Origin: HGM13006 sp963649625
Lineage (GTDB): Bacteria > Bacillota > Clostridia > Oscillospirales > Oscillospiraceae
Assembly: GCA_963649625.1 (NCBI GenBank)
Contig: CAVJIP010000095.1
Location: 1-12,283 of the forward strand
Length of the DNA stretch: 12,283 nt
Direction of reading: 5' to 3'
The notes under the pieces were generated by a model that was not told where the DNA came from, searched no databases, and worked only from the letters and a program-made list of their open reading frames with translations. The translations under genes were made by a program, and so were the position numbers. This document shows positions 1 through 6,542 of the stretch, piece by piece. Numbering within the stretch: the first letter of the stretch is position 1; the number at the start of each line of letters is the position of its first letter.

Positions 1-50
1 GTACCACATTGAGATTGTTTCACCTTGATTGGGTCATATCTATTTACATC

Positions 51-82
51 ACAGACTCCGGCGTTTTTTGCTGTCAGTCTGT
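51..82. repeat. Inverted repeat upstream of the operon promoter
   Basis: ACAGACT (51-57) and AGTCTGT (76-82) form a perfect 7-bp inverted repeat with an 18-nt spacer that contains a T6 run (64-69). It abuts the -35 box and partly overlaps the 80-89 palindrome. It could be a weak terminator remnant of an upstream gene or part of a regulator site. The loop is too long and the T-run is in the wrong place for a standard terminator. Confidence 0.3.
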
Positions 83-83
83 C

Positions 84-112
84 TAGACATTGGATGGAGA
101 TTATGGTAGAAT
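84..112 (+). promoter_or_regulatory. Sigma-A-type promoter for the tagA-tmk-mltG operon
   Basis: A -35 box TAGACA (84-89) and a -10 box TAGAAT (107-112) are separated by 17 bp. Each matches consensus at five of six positions, and a TG one base upstream of the -10 (104-105) makes it an extended -10. Transcription would start near 119, giving a leader of about 37 nt before the first start codon. The -35 is embedded in the perfect 10-bp palindrome TGTCTAGACA (80-89), a possible operator. No other good promoter was seen before 5363, so this one may serve six genes. Confidence 0.6.
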
Positions 113-155
113 AATAGAGTATGTAGAATGTCAAGGCAAGGGGGGAGACGGATGG

Positions 156-875
156 ATGCGAATTGACGTAATGGGGGTTCCCTTTGACAACGTGACCATG
201 GAGGAGGCCCTGGAGCGGGCCCTGGAGCTGATAGAGAGGCCGGGTGCCGCCTATTGCGTGACCCCCAATGCGGAGATTGTCTACGAGTCCCTGTTTCATG
301 AGGAGCTGCGGCAAATGCTGTCCCAGGCGGAGCTGGTGCTTCCCGATGGGGCAGGCGTGGTGCTGGGGGCCAGGCTGCTGGGAACCCCGGTCAAGGAAAA
401 GGTGGCCGGCATCGACTTTGCCGCAGGGCTGATGGAGCGTCTGGCGGAAACGGAAAAAACCTTCTATTTCCTGGGCAGCAAGCCCGGGGTGGCGGAGGCG
501 GCGGTGGAAAATCTCCAGCTGCGGTTTCCGGGCCTGCGGGTCTGCGGTACCCATGACGGCTATTTCCGGGAGGACGGCCCGGTGATTGCAGACATCAATG
601 AAAAGCACCCGGATGTGCTGTTTGTGTGCCTGGGGGCCCCAAAGCAGGAGGTATTTATGTCCTCCCATCGGGAGGATCTGCAGGTGGGGCTTATGGTCGG
701 CCTGGGTGGAAGTCTGGACGGCTTTGCGGGGAATGTGAAGCGGGCGCCCAAGTGGATGATCCGCTGGAATTTGGAGTGGCTGTATCGGCTGATCAAGGAG
801 CCATGGCGGCTGGGGCGGATGATGCGTCTGCCCAAGTTTTTGTGGCGGGTGCTGCTCCGGCGGATGAAAGGATGA
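156..875 (+). CDS. tagA: WecG/TagA/CpsF family glycosyltransferase (GT26)
   Basis: This is a 239-residue protein of typical length for the GT26 family, which transfers N-acetylmannosamine or a related sugar to a lipid-linked acceptor on the inner membrane face during wall teichoic acid or polysaccharide synthesis. The family's conserved blocks are visible: T36-P-N-A-E, a PDGAGVV block with Asp64 (the position of the proposed catalytic base in characterised TagA), a GLGGSLDGFAG block, and the basic, Trp/Arg-rich tail (RAPKWMIRWNLEWLYRL) that tethers TagA proteins to the membrane. I chose the ATG at 156 over the in-frame one at 90: it has a GGGGGAG ribosome binding site 9 nt upstream, the family homology begins there, and 90 lies upstream of the predicted promoter -10. 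It is the first gene of the operon, and tmk starts 3 bp after its stop. The exact sugar and acceptor cannot be read from the sequence. Confidence 0.88.
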   Translation: MRIDVMGVPFDNVTMEEALERALELIERPGAAYCVTPNAEIVYESLFHEELRQMLSQAELVLPDGAGVVLGARLLGTPVKEKVAGIDFAAGLMERLAETEKTFYFLGSKPGVAEAAVENLQLRFPGLRVCGTHDGYFREDGPVIADINEKHPDVLFVCLGAPKQEVFMSSHREDLQVGLMVGLGGSLDGFAGNVKRAPKWMIRWNLEWLYRLIKEPWRLGRMMRLPKFLWRVLLRRMKG

Positions 876-878
876 GAC

Positions 879-1541
879 ATGGGCAAGCTGATGGTACTGG
901 AGGGGACAGACGGCTCCGGCAAGGCCACCCAATGCGCAGCGCTGCTGGAGCGGCTGCAAGGAGAGGGCGTTTCCTGCCGGAAAATTGAATTTCCCCGGTA
1001 TCAGGAGGAGTCCTCGGCGCTGATTCGGCTGTATCTTCAGGGGGCCTTTGGAGAAAAGCCGGAGGATGTCAACGCCTATGCGGCCTCCACCTTCTATGCG
1101 GTGGACCGCTATGCCTCCTATAAGCAGGACTGGGGAGAAGTTTATGAGGCCGGAGGGCTGGTACTGGCAGACCGCTACACCACCTCCAATGCGGTGCATC
1201 AGGGCAGCAAGCTCCCGGAGAAGGAGCGGAAGGCCTTTTTCTCTTGGCTGTTTGACTTTGAATATGGCCTTTTGGGACTTCCCAAGCCGGATCTGGTGAT
1301 CTATCTGGATGTGCCGGTGGGACTTACCCAGGAGAATATGCACCGGAGAGAGGCCGAAACCCACAGGGCATCGGACATTCACGAAAAGGACGAGGACTAT
1401 CTTCGGCAGTGCCGGGTGGCGGCGGGACAGGCGGCGGAGCAGTTTTCCTGGCACCGGATCCCCTGTACAAAGGCAGGCAGAATGCGCTCCATAGAGGACA
1501 TTCATGAGGATGTTTATCGGGCGGTAAAGGAGTTGTTATAA
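879..1541 (+). CDS. tmk: Thymidylate kinase (dTMP kinase)
   Basis: This 220-residue cytosolic P-loop kinase would phosphorylate dTMP to dTDP for DNA synthesis. The P-loop is at residues 8-17 (EGTDGSGKAT), the substrate-side FPRY motif at 38-41, the DRY motif at 98-100 followed by TTSN, and an Arg-rich LID segment at about 154-171. Length fits the family (about 200-230). The Walker A position normally filled by Ser/Thr right after Lys15 is Ala16, followed by Thr17; I believe this GKAT form occurs in some Firmicute enzymes, so it need not mean loss of activity. AAAGGA lies 6 nt before the ATG. The stop codon overlaps the next start by one base (TAATG), which suggests translational coupling. Deoxynucleoside kinases share this fold, but the FPRY and DRY motifs favour TMK. 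Confidence 0.9.
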   Translation: MGKLMVLEGTDGSGKATQCAALLERLQGEGVSCRKIEFPRYQEESSALIRLYLQGAFGEKPEDVNAYAASTFYAVDRYASYKQDWGEVYEAGGLVLADRYTTSNAVHQGSKLPEKERKAFFSWLFDFEYGLLGLPKPDLVIYLDVPVGLTQENMHRREAETHRASDIHEKDEDYLRQCRVAAGQAAEQFSWHRIPCTKAGRMRSIEDIHEDVYRAVKELL

Positions 1542-2089
1542 TGGTTTATATTATCCTTGGAACAGGCTTTGAGGAAACCGAGGCCATTGCCCCCGGGGAC
1601 GTGCTCCGGCGGGCCCAGATTCCCATGGAGTATGTGGGCATTGGCGGAAGGCTGGTAACAGGTGCCCATGGAATCACCCTGGAGGCAGACATCACGCTGG
1701 AGGAGATGGAGCTTGCCAGCATGGATATGATCGTGCTGCCCGGAGGCATGGGCGGCGTAGAGTCCATTGAGGCCAGTGACGGGGCCATGGCGGCGGTGGA
1801 GTACGCCCTGCGCCATGACCGCTATGTGGCGGCCATCTGCGCCGCACCTATGATTCTGGGCAAGCGAGGGTATCTGGATGGACGGAATGCGGTATGCTAT
1901 CCCGGCTGCGAGGGCGGCATGGGACGGGCCATTCTTCACCCGGACAAGGAGGCTGTGGTGGACGGGAAACTCATTACAGGCCGGGCCCCAGGGGCGGCCA
2001 TTGAGTTCGGGCTGACCCTGGCGGGGCTTCTGCCCGGCAGCTTCACCCCGGATGAGGTGGCCGGATATATGGTATATGAACGAAAATAA
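1541..2089 (+). CDS. DJ-1/PfpI family protein
   Basis: This is a 182-residue protein of the DJ-1/ThiJ/PfpI class I glutamine amidotransferase-like fold. The nucleophile elbow is AAICAAP with Cys100, and the conserved acidic partner that polarises this Cys in DJ-1 is matched by Glu14 in GFEETEAIAP. The PGGMGG loop (67-72) is also typical. Family members are variously described as glyoxalase III/deglycases, chaperones or oxidative-stress sensors; the substrate here is unknown and the old 'thiamine biosynthesis ThiJ' label should not be assumed. The start codon overlaps the tmk stop by one base, and the 3' end overlaps the folate gene by 14 bp, so it is translated as part of the operon. Confidence 0.85.
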   Translation: MVYIILGTGFEETEAIAPGDVLRRAQIPMEYVGIGGRLVTGAHGITLEADITLEEMELASMDMIVLPGGMGGVESIEASDGAMAAVEYALRHDRYVAAICAAPMILGKRGYLDGRNAVCYPGCEGGMGRAILHPDKEAVVDGKLITGRAPGAAIEFGLTLAGLLPGSFTPDEVAGYMVYERK

Positions 2090-2630
2090 GAGAGAGCTGC
2101 GGCGGTGGCTGCGCCAGCACCCGCCTAAGGGAGACGATGCCGCCCTGTGCAGGGCCATTCTGGAGCATCCCTGGTTCCAGGCGGCGGAGCGGGTGATGGC
2201 CTATGCGCCCATGGCATCGGAGCCCCAGCTTCAGCCGGTGCTGGAGGCGTGCCTACGGCTGGGGAAAATTCTGGTGCTGCCCCGGTGTGAATCGGAAGGC
2301 GTGATGACAGGTCGCCTGGTGACGGCACTTTCCCAGCTGGCCCCAGGCTGTCAAGGGATTTTGGAGCCGGGGGCAGATAGGCCGGTGGTAGGTTCCGGAG
2401 AAATTGACCTGATTCTGGTGCCCGGTATGGCCTTTGACCCCTCAGGGGGACGGCTGGGCCGGGGAAAGGGCTATTATGACCGATTCCTGGGGCATGGAAA
2501 AACCATAGGGGTCTGCTACCAATCGGCACTGCTGCCCCAGGTTCCCATGGAGGCCCATGACCGGCGGGTGGATGCCCTTGCCACCGATCAAACTATCATT
2601 TTATGCAGAACGGAGGGGGACGTATGCTGA
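2076..2630 (+). CDS. 5-formyltetrahydrofolate cyclo-ligase
   Basis: This 184-residue enzyme would convert 5-formyl-THF to 5,10-methenyl-THF with ATP, returning a storage and inhibitory folate to the one-carbon pool. The diagnostic ATP-binding block is clear at about residues 115-138: VPGMAFDPSGGRLGRGKGYYDRFL-type, written here as VPGMAFD, then GGRLGRGKGYYDRF. The N-terminal NKRELRRWLR helix, YAPMASEP block and ILVLPR strand also fit. I chose the ATG at 2076 over 2052: the family helix starts right after it and the length is normal, although the ribosome binding site is poor, consistent with coupling to the overlapping DJ-1 gene. Family genes are named fau/ygfA/yqgN/mthfs in different organisms, so no symbol is assigned. 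Its stop overlaps the mltG start by 7 bp. Confidence 0.88.
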   Translation: MNENKRELRRWLRQHPPKGDDAALCRAILEHPWFQAAERVMAYAPMASEPQLQPVLEACLRLGKILVLPRCESEGVMTGRLVTALSQLAPGCQGILEPGADRPVVGSGEIDLILVPGMAFDPSGGRLGRGKGYYDRFLGHGKTIGVCYQSALLPQVPMEAHDRRVDALATDQTIILCRTEGDVC

Positions 2631-4030
2631 AAAAAAAGTGCGGACGGCAGGAGCCGGAGCCCATGGACAGCGACGGCCTGGAATACGAAGGCGGAGACAG
2701 CCCGGAGGGGTATGAGGCGGATGTGGTCTACGAGGACGACGGGGAATACTACGACGAGTACTATGACGAGGACTACGATGAGGAGTATTACCAGGAGGCC
2801 CCCAAGCCTAAGACCCTAAAGCGCACGGCAATCTATATGCTGGCGGTGCTGCTGGTTTCGGCGCTGCTGGCGGTGCTGATGTGGTTTGCCGCAGACGATG
2901 TGCTGGCCCTGACCAAGCCGGACAATGTAGTGACCATTACCGTGTCCGACACGGACACCCTGGCGGATGTGGCCCAGAATTTGAAGGATCACGGCCTGGT
3001 GAACTACAAGCTGCTGTTTATCCTCTATGGAAAATTCAGCCATGCGGAGGAGAAACTGGGGGCAGGCACCTTTGAGCTGAACCAACAGTTCGATTACCAC
3101 GCTCTGGTCAACGGCCTGACCCCCACCAGCGAAACCAGAAAAACCGTGACTCTCACCTTCCCGGAGGGCTATACCTGCAGTCAAATCTTCGCCATGCTGG
3201 CGGAGAACGGGGTGTGTACCCTGGAGGAGCTGGAAAATACCGCAGCCAACTATGAATTTGACTATGACTTCCTGGCAGACCGGCCCTATGGCCAGGCCAA
3301 CCGGCTGGAGGGCTATCTGTTCCCGGACACCTATGACTTCTATGTGGAGGACGACCCGGAGCGGGTCATCAACAAGCTCCTGAACAACTTCTCCGGTAAG
3401 GTCAGTGACGAAATGCTGGCAGCCATTGACGAGCGCAATGCGGCCATTCGTCAGAGCATGGAGGAGGAGGGAACCTTCACCCAGGAAGAAATCGAAAGCT
3501 CCATGATGGATCTTTACAAGATCGTCACCGTGGCTTCCCTGATTGAAAAGGAGGCAGGCTCAGACGCAGAGCGTTCCCTGATCTCCTCCGTTATCTATAA
3601 CCGCCTGACCACCCACGTCCATGAGCTGCTGCAAATTGACGCCACGGTGGAATATGCCCTGGGAGAACACAAAGCCGAGCTGACCGCCAACGACCTGGCA
3701 GTGGACGATCCCTACAACACCTACAAGTATAAGGGCCTGCCCCCCGGACCCATTGCCAACCCGGGCCTGTCCAGTATTATGGCGGCCCTGTATCCCAAGG
3801 ACACCAATTACTTCTTCTATGCCCTGGACAGCAGCGGCGGCCATCGGTTCTTTGAGACGTATATGGAGCAGAAGGACTTCCTGGACGGAAAGGAGCCGGA
3901 GGAAACCAACGAGGAGGCGGAATCCCAGGAGGCTGACCAGGAAAGGCAGGAAACACAGGAAACCCAGGACGACACCCCCTATGAGCAGGTGCCCATAGAG
4001 GGCGGAGAGGAGACAGGTGATGGGGGCTAA
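2624..4030 (+). CDS. mltG: Endolytic murein transglycosylase MltG (YceG family)
   Basis: This 468-residue membrane protein would cleave nascent peptidoglycan strands and so end glycan chain growth at the outer face of the membrane. The order is: a cytoplasmic N-terminus with an extreme Asp/Glu/Tyr-rich stretch at about 31-58, a KPKTLKR stop-transfer region, one membrane helix at about 68-90, a LysM-like segment, and the YceG catalytic domain. The catalytic block is ASLIEKEAG...ISSVIYNRL, with Glu308 and Glu310 in the EKE motif, followed by the usual QIDATVEY and YNTYKYKGLPPGPIANPG motifs. A Glu/Gln/Thr-rich tail of about 50 residues follows the domain. The ATG at 2624 has a GGAGGGGG site just upstream and is preferred over 2603. 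It overlaps the previous gene by 7 bp and the next by 11 bp. Confidence 0.92.
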   Translation: MLKKKCGRQEPEPMDSDGLEYEGGDSPEGYEADVVYEDDGEYYDEYYDEDYDEEYYQEAPKPKTLKRTAIYMLAVLLVSALLAVLMWFAADDVLALTKPDNVVTITVSDTDTLADVAQNLKDHGLVNYKLLFILYGKFSHAEEKLGAGTFELNQQFDYHALVNGLTPTSETRKTVTLTFPEGYTCSQIFAMLAENGVCTLEELENTAANYEFDYDFLADRPYGQANRLEGYLFPDTYDFYVEDDPERVINKLLNNFSGKVSDEMLAAIDERNAAIRQSMEEEGTFTQEEIESSMMDLYKIVTVASLIEKEAGSDAERSLISSVIYNRLTTHVHELLQIDATVEYALGEHKAELTANDLAVDDPYNTYKYKGLPPGPIANPGLSSIMAALYPKDTNYFFYALDSSGGHRFFETYMEQKDFLDGKEPEETNEEAESQEADQERQETQETQDDTPYEQVPIEGGEETGDGG

Positions 4031-5249
4031 ACCGGAGCTGCTCAGTCCCGCAGGGGACCCGGAGCGGCTGGAGATGGCGGTGCGCTTTGGGGCGGACGCA
4101 GTATATCTGGCGGGGAAGTCCTACGGAATGCGGGCCAAGTGCGGTAACTTTGACGATGCCCAGCTGGCGGAGGCGGTGCGCTTCTGCCATATCCGTGGGG
4201 TCAAGGTCTATGTGACCTGTAACGTGCTGGCCCGGACGGAGGAAATCCGGCAGATGCCGCCCTTTCTGGAGCTGTGCCAGGACATTGGTGTGGATGCCTT
4301 TATCCTGGGGGATTTGGGCGTGTTCAAAACGGCGGAGCGGGTGGCACCCAAGGTGGAGCGGCACATCAGCACCCAAATGGGGGTGGTGTCCGCAGATACC
4401 GCCAGAGCCTGGTATGAGCTGGGGGCCACCCGGGTAGTGCTGGCCCGGGAGCTGAGCCTTTCGGAGATTCGGGACATTCGGGAGAACATCCCCAGGGAGC
4501 TGGAGCTGGAGGCCTTTGTCCACGGGGCCATGTGCGTGAGCTTTTCCGGCCGGTGCCTGCTCAGCAACTACCTGGCGGGGCGGGATGCCAATCATGGAGC
4601 CTGCGCCCAGCCCTGTCGCTGGAAGTACACCCTGATGGAGGAGCGTCGGCCGGGGGAATACTTCCCGGTGGTGGAGGACGATGGGGGCACCTATATTATG
4701 AACTCCCGGGATCTGTGTATGATCGACCATATCCCGGAGCTGATAGACGCCGGGATTAACTCCTTCAAAATCGAGGGCCGGGCCAAGTCCGCCTACTACG
4801 CCGCCTGCGTCACCAACGCCTATCGCCATGGCATTGACGCAGCCCTGGCGGGACAGCCGCTGGAGCGGATTTGGCGGGACGAGGTGGAGAAGATCAGCCA
4901 CCGGCACTACTATCAGGGCTTTTATTACGGCCAGCCGGAGCAGGGACAGTTCTATGAGGATGCCCGGTATATTCGGGATTGGGACGTGGTGGCCTATGTG
5001 GTGTCCTGTGACGGAGCGGGACACAGCGTGCTGACCCAGCGGGGCCGGTTCTGGCAGGGGGACACCCTGGAGCTGCTGATTCCCGGGAAAAAGCCCATCA
5101 CCTTCCAGGTGGGAGAAATGACCAACGGGGACGGAGAACCCATCACCTACTGTCCTCACCCGGAGATGGAGATCCGAATGACCCTGCCTGTGGAGGCCCC
5201 GGCCTATTCCATTCTCCGCCGCCAGGTGGACGAGAAAACCAGAAAATGA
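4020..5249 (+). CDS. trhP: U32 family protein, probable tRNA 5-hydroxyuridine synthesis factor TrhP
   Basis: This is a 409-residue protein of the peptidase U32/collagenase-like family. The family signature is present (EAFVHGAMCVSFSGRCLLS), and four cysteines (about 172, 179, 195 and 199; AMC, GRC and GACAQPC) are spaced as in U32 proteins shown to bind an iron-sulfur cluster. Despite the 'peptidase' name, the best studied bacterial relatives (YegQ/TrhP, YrrN/YrrO) act in prephenate-dependent hydroxylation of wobble uridine 34 in tRNA. Length (like YrrO) and position directly after mltG, as in the Bacillus yrrL-yrrM-yrrN-yrrO cluster, support TrhP. The ATG at 4020 has GAGGAG 7 nt upstream; the GTG at 4017 is an alternative with worse spacing. 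It overlaps mltG by 11 bp and is the last gene of the operon. Family assignment is firm; the tRNA role is inferred. Confidence 0.82.
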   Translation: MGAKPELLSPAGDPERLEMAVRFGADAVYLAGKSYGMRAKCGNFDDAQLAEAVRFCHIRGVKVYVTCNVLARTEEIRQMPPFLELCQDIGVDAFILGDLGVFKTAERVAPKVERHISTQMGVVSADTARAWYELGATRVVLARELSLSEIRDIRENIPRELELEAFVHGAMCVSFSGRCLLSNYLAGRDANHGACAQPCRWKYTLMEERRPGEYFPVVEDDGGTYIMNSRDLCMIDHIPELIDAGINSFKIEGRAKSAYYAACVTNAYRHGIDAALAGQPLERIWRDEVEKISHRHYYQGFYYGQPEQGQFYEDARYIRDWDVVAYVVSCDGAGHSVLTQRGRFWQGDTLELLIPGKKPITFQVGEMTNGDGEPITYCPHPEMEIRMTLPVEAPAYSILRRQVDEKTRK

Positions 5250-5261
5250 ATATTTATTCAT

Positions 5262-5294
5262 GGAGAATCTACCCAATCCGGAGATTCTCCGTTT
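5262..5294 (+). terminator. Probable rho-independent terminator after trhP
   Basis: GGAGAATCT (5262-5270) and AGATTCTCC (5282-5290) form a perfect 9-bp stem with an 11-nt loop, beginning 13 nt after the trhP stop. It is followed by GTTTTC, a short T-run, so termination may be partial. It separates the six-gene operon from carA. Confidence 0.6.
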
Positions 5295-5362
5295 TCTATG
5301 CGAAAACGAACCTGCACAACAAATATATATGAAATGAAATCCCATTCGTGCAAATTCCCAGC

Positions 5363-5391
5363 TTGCCTTTTTCTTAAAAATCGAGTATCAT
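5363..5391 (+). promoter_or_regulatory. Probable carA promoter
   Basis: TTGCCT (5363-5368) and TATCAT (5386-5391) are separated by 17 bp in an AT-rich stretch that stands out from the GC-rich coding DNA. The -10 matches consensus at five of six positions and the -35 at four. Transcription would start near 5398, leaving a leader of about 65 nt before the carA ATG. The whole gap 5250-5462 holds only the terminator, this promoter and the leader; no small gene was seen. Confidence 0.5.
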
Positions 5392-5403
5392 ATCAGGTAA
5401 TAT

Positions 5404-5422
5404 GGAGGCTCTGCGGGCCTCC
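5404..5422 (+). promoter_or_regulatory. Hairpin in the carA leader
   Basis: GGAGGC (5404-5409) and GCCTCC (5417-5422) form a 6-bp GC-rich stem with a 7-nt loop near the predicted 5' end of the carA mRNA. A weaker outer pairing, TCAGG (5393-5397) with CCTGA (5432-5436), is possible only if transcription starts upstream of it. I do not see the known PyrR-binding consensus or a T-run terminator, so a regulatory role is speculative; it could simply protect the 5' end. Confidence 0.35.
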
Positions 5423-5462
5423 GGGCGTGTGCCTGAAAAATGCAGAAAGGTAGCGTGGCCAA

Positions 5463-6542
5463 ATGAAAGCAACATTGATTTTGGAGAACGGTGCGGTGTT
5501 CCCCGGGGAGAGCATGGGCTCTACGGCGGACTGCATCTGTGAGATGGTGTTTAACACCTCCATGGTTGGCTATCAGGAGATTCTTACGGATCCCTCCTAT
5601 GCAGGCCAGGGAATCGTGATGACCTATCCCCTGATTGGAAACTATGGTGTCAATGGTGAAGATGAGGAGTCCAGAAATCCCTGGGCTGCCGCAATGATCG
5701 TCCGGCGTTTAAGCCCCAGAGGAAGTAATTTCCGCAACGAGGGAACGCTGGACGATTATTTGAAGGCCCACAAGATTACCGGCATCCACGGGGTGGACAC
5801 CCGGGCCATCACCAGAATGCTTCGAGATCAGGGCACCATGAACGGCATGATTACCGTGGAGGAAAGCCCCGATGTGGCGGCCAAGCTGAAGCTCATCCGG
5901 GCCTATCGGGTGCAGGGCACGGTGGAAAAGACCACCCGCTCCCAGATGCAGGTCTATCCCGGCTCCGGCCCCAAGGTGGCCCTGCTGGATCTGGGGGTCA
6001 AAGAGAATATGATCCGCTGCCTGAATCAGCGGGGCTGTCAGGTGACGGTGTTCCCGGCCCACACCCCGGCCCAGGTGATTTTGGAGGGGGGCTTTGACGG
6101 AGTGATGCTCTCCAACGGCCCCGGAGATCCGGCGGACAACCTCCAGATCATCCGGGAGGTGCGAAGGCTCTACGACTCGGATATGCTGGTGTTTGCGGTG
6201 TGCCTGGGTCACCAGATCATGGCCCTGGCCACGGGAGCCCAGACGGAGAAGCTCAAATACGGCCACCGGGGTGCCAACCATCCTGTGCGGGACGTGGCCG
6301 CCGGGCGGGTGTATATCACCTCCCAGAACCACGGCTATGTGGTCAAAAGCGACACGGTGGCCCCGGAGGTGGCGGAGATCAGCCACATTAACGTGAACGA
6401 CGGCACCGTAGAGGGCCTTCGCTACAAAAATGGCCATGTGTTTACGGTGCAGTTCCACCCGGAGGCGGCCCCCGGCCCACGGGATACCGGCTATCTGTTC
6501 GATGAATTTGTAGAGAAGATGGAGGCGAAGCGTCATGCCTAA
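5463..6542 (+). CDS. carA: Carbamoyl-phosphate synthase small (glutaminase) subunit
   Basis: This 359-residue subunit hydrolyses glutamine and channels ammonia to CarB for carbamoyl phosphate synthesis, feeding pyrimidine and arginine pathways. The N-terminal CPSase small-chain domain occupies roughly residues 1-140 (FPGESMGS, MVGYQEILTDPSYAGQ, GVDTRAITR). The class I glutamine amidotransferase domain follows, with nucleophile Cys247 in VCLGHQ and the His332/Glu334 pair in QFHPEA. SNGPGDP is also intact. Length is normal. GAAAGG lies 12 nt before the ATG, slightly far, but the MKATLILENGAVF start matches the family. It overlaps carB by 8 bp. All catalytic residues are present. Confidence 0.96.
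   Translation: MKATLILENGAVFPGESMGSTADCICEMVFNTSMVGYQEILTDPSYAGQGIVMTYPLIGNYGVNGEDEESRNPWAAAMIVRRLSPRGSNFRNEGTLDDYLKAHKITGIHGVDTRAITRMLRDQGTMNGMITVEESPDVAAKLKLIRAYRVQGTVEKTTRSQMQVYPGSGPKVALLDLGVKENMIRCLNQRGCQVTVFPAHTPAQVILEGGFDGVMLSNGPGDPADNLQIIREVRRLYDSDMLVFAVCLGHQIMALATGAQTEKLKYGHRGANHPVRDVAAGRVYITSQNHGYVVKSDTVAPEVAEISHINVNDGTVEGLRYKNGHVFTVQFHPEAAPGPRDTGYLFDEFVEKMEAKRHA

Noticed and set aside
90..155. Upstream in-frame ATG for the glycosyltransferase
   Set aside because: It lies before the predicted -10 box, so it would not be in the transcript, and the added residues do not resemble the family.
5250..5265. ATGAATA/TATTCAT inverted repeat right after trhP
   Set aside because: The two-base loop cannot fold as an RNA hairpin and it includes the trhP stop region; probably chance in AT-rich DNA.
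3777..5345. 522-codon minus-strand open frame opposite mltG and trhP
   Set aside because: Same antisense artefact of GC-rich codons; it spans two real genes and has no plausible ribosome binding site or domain.
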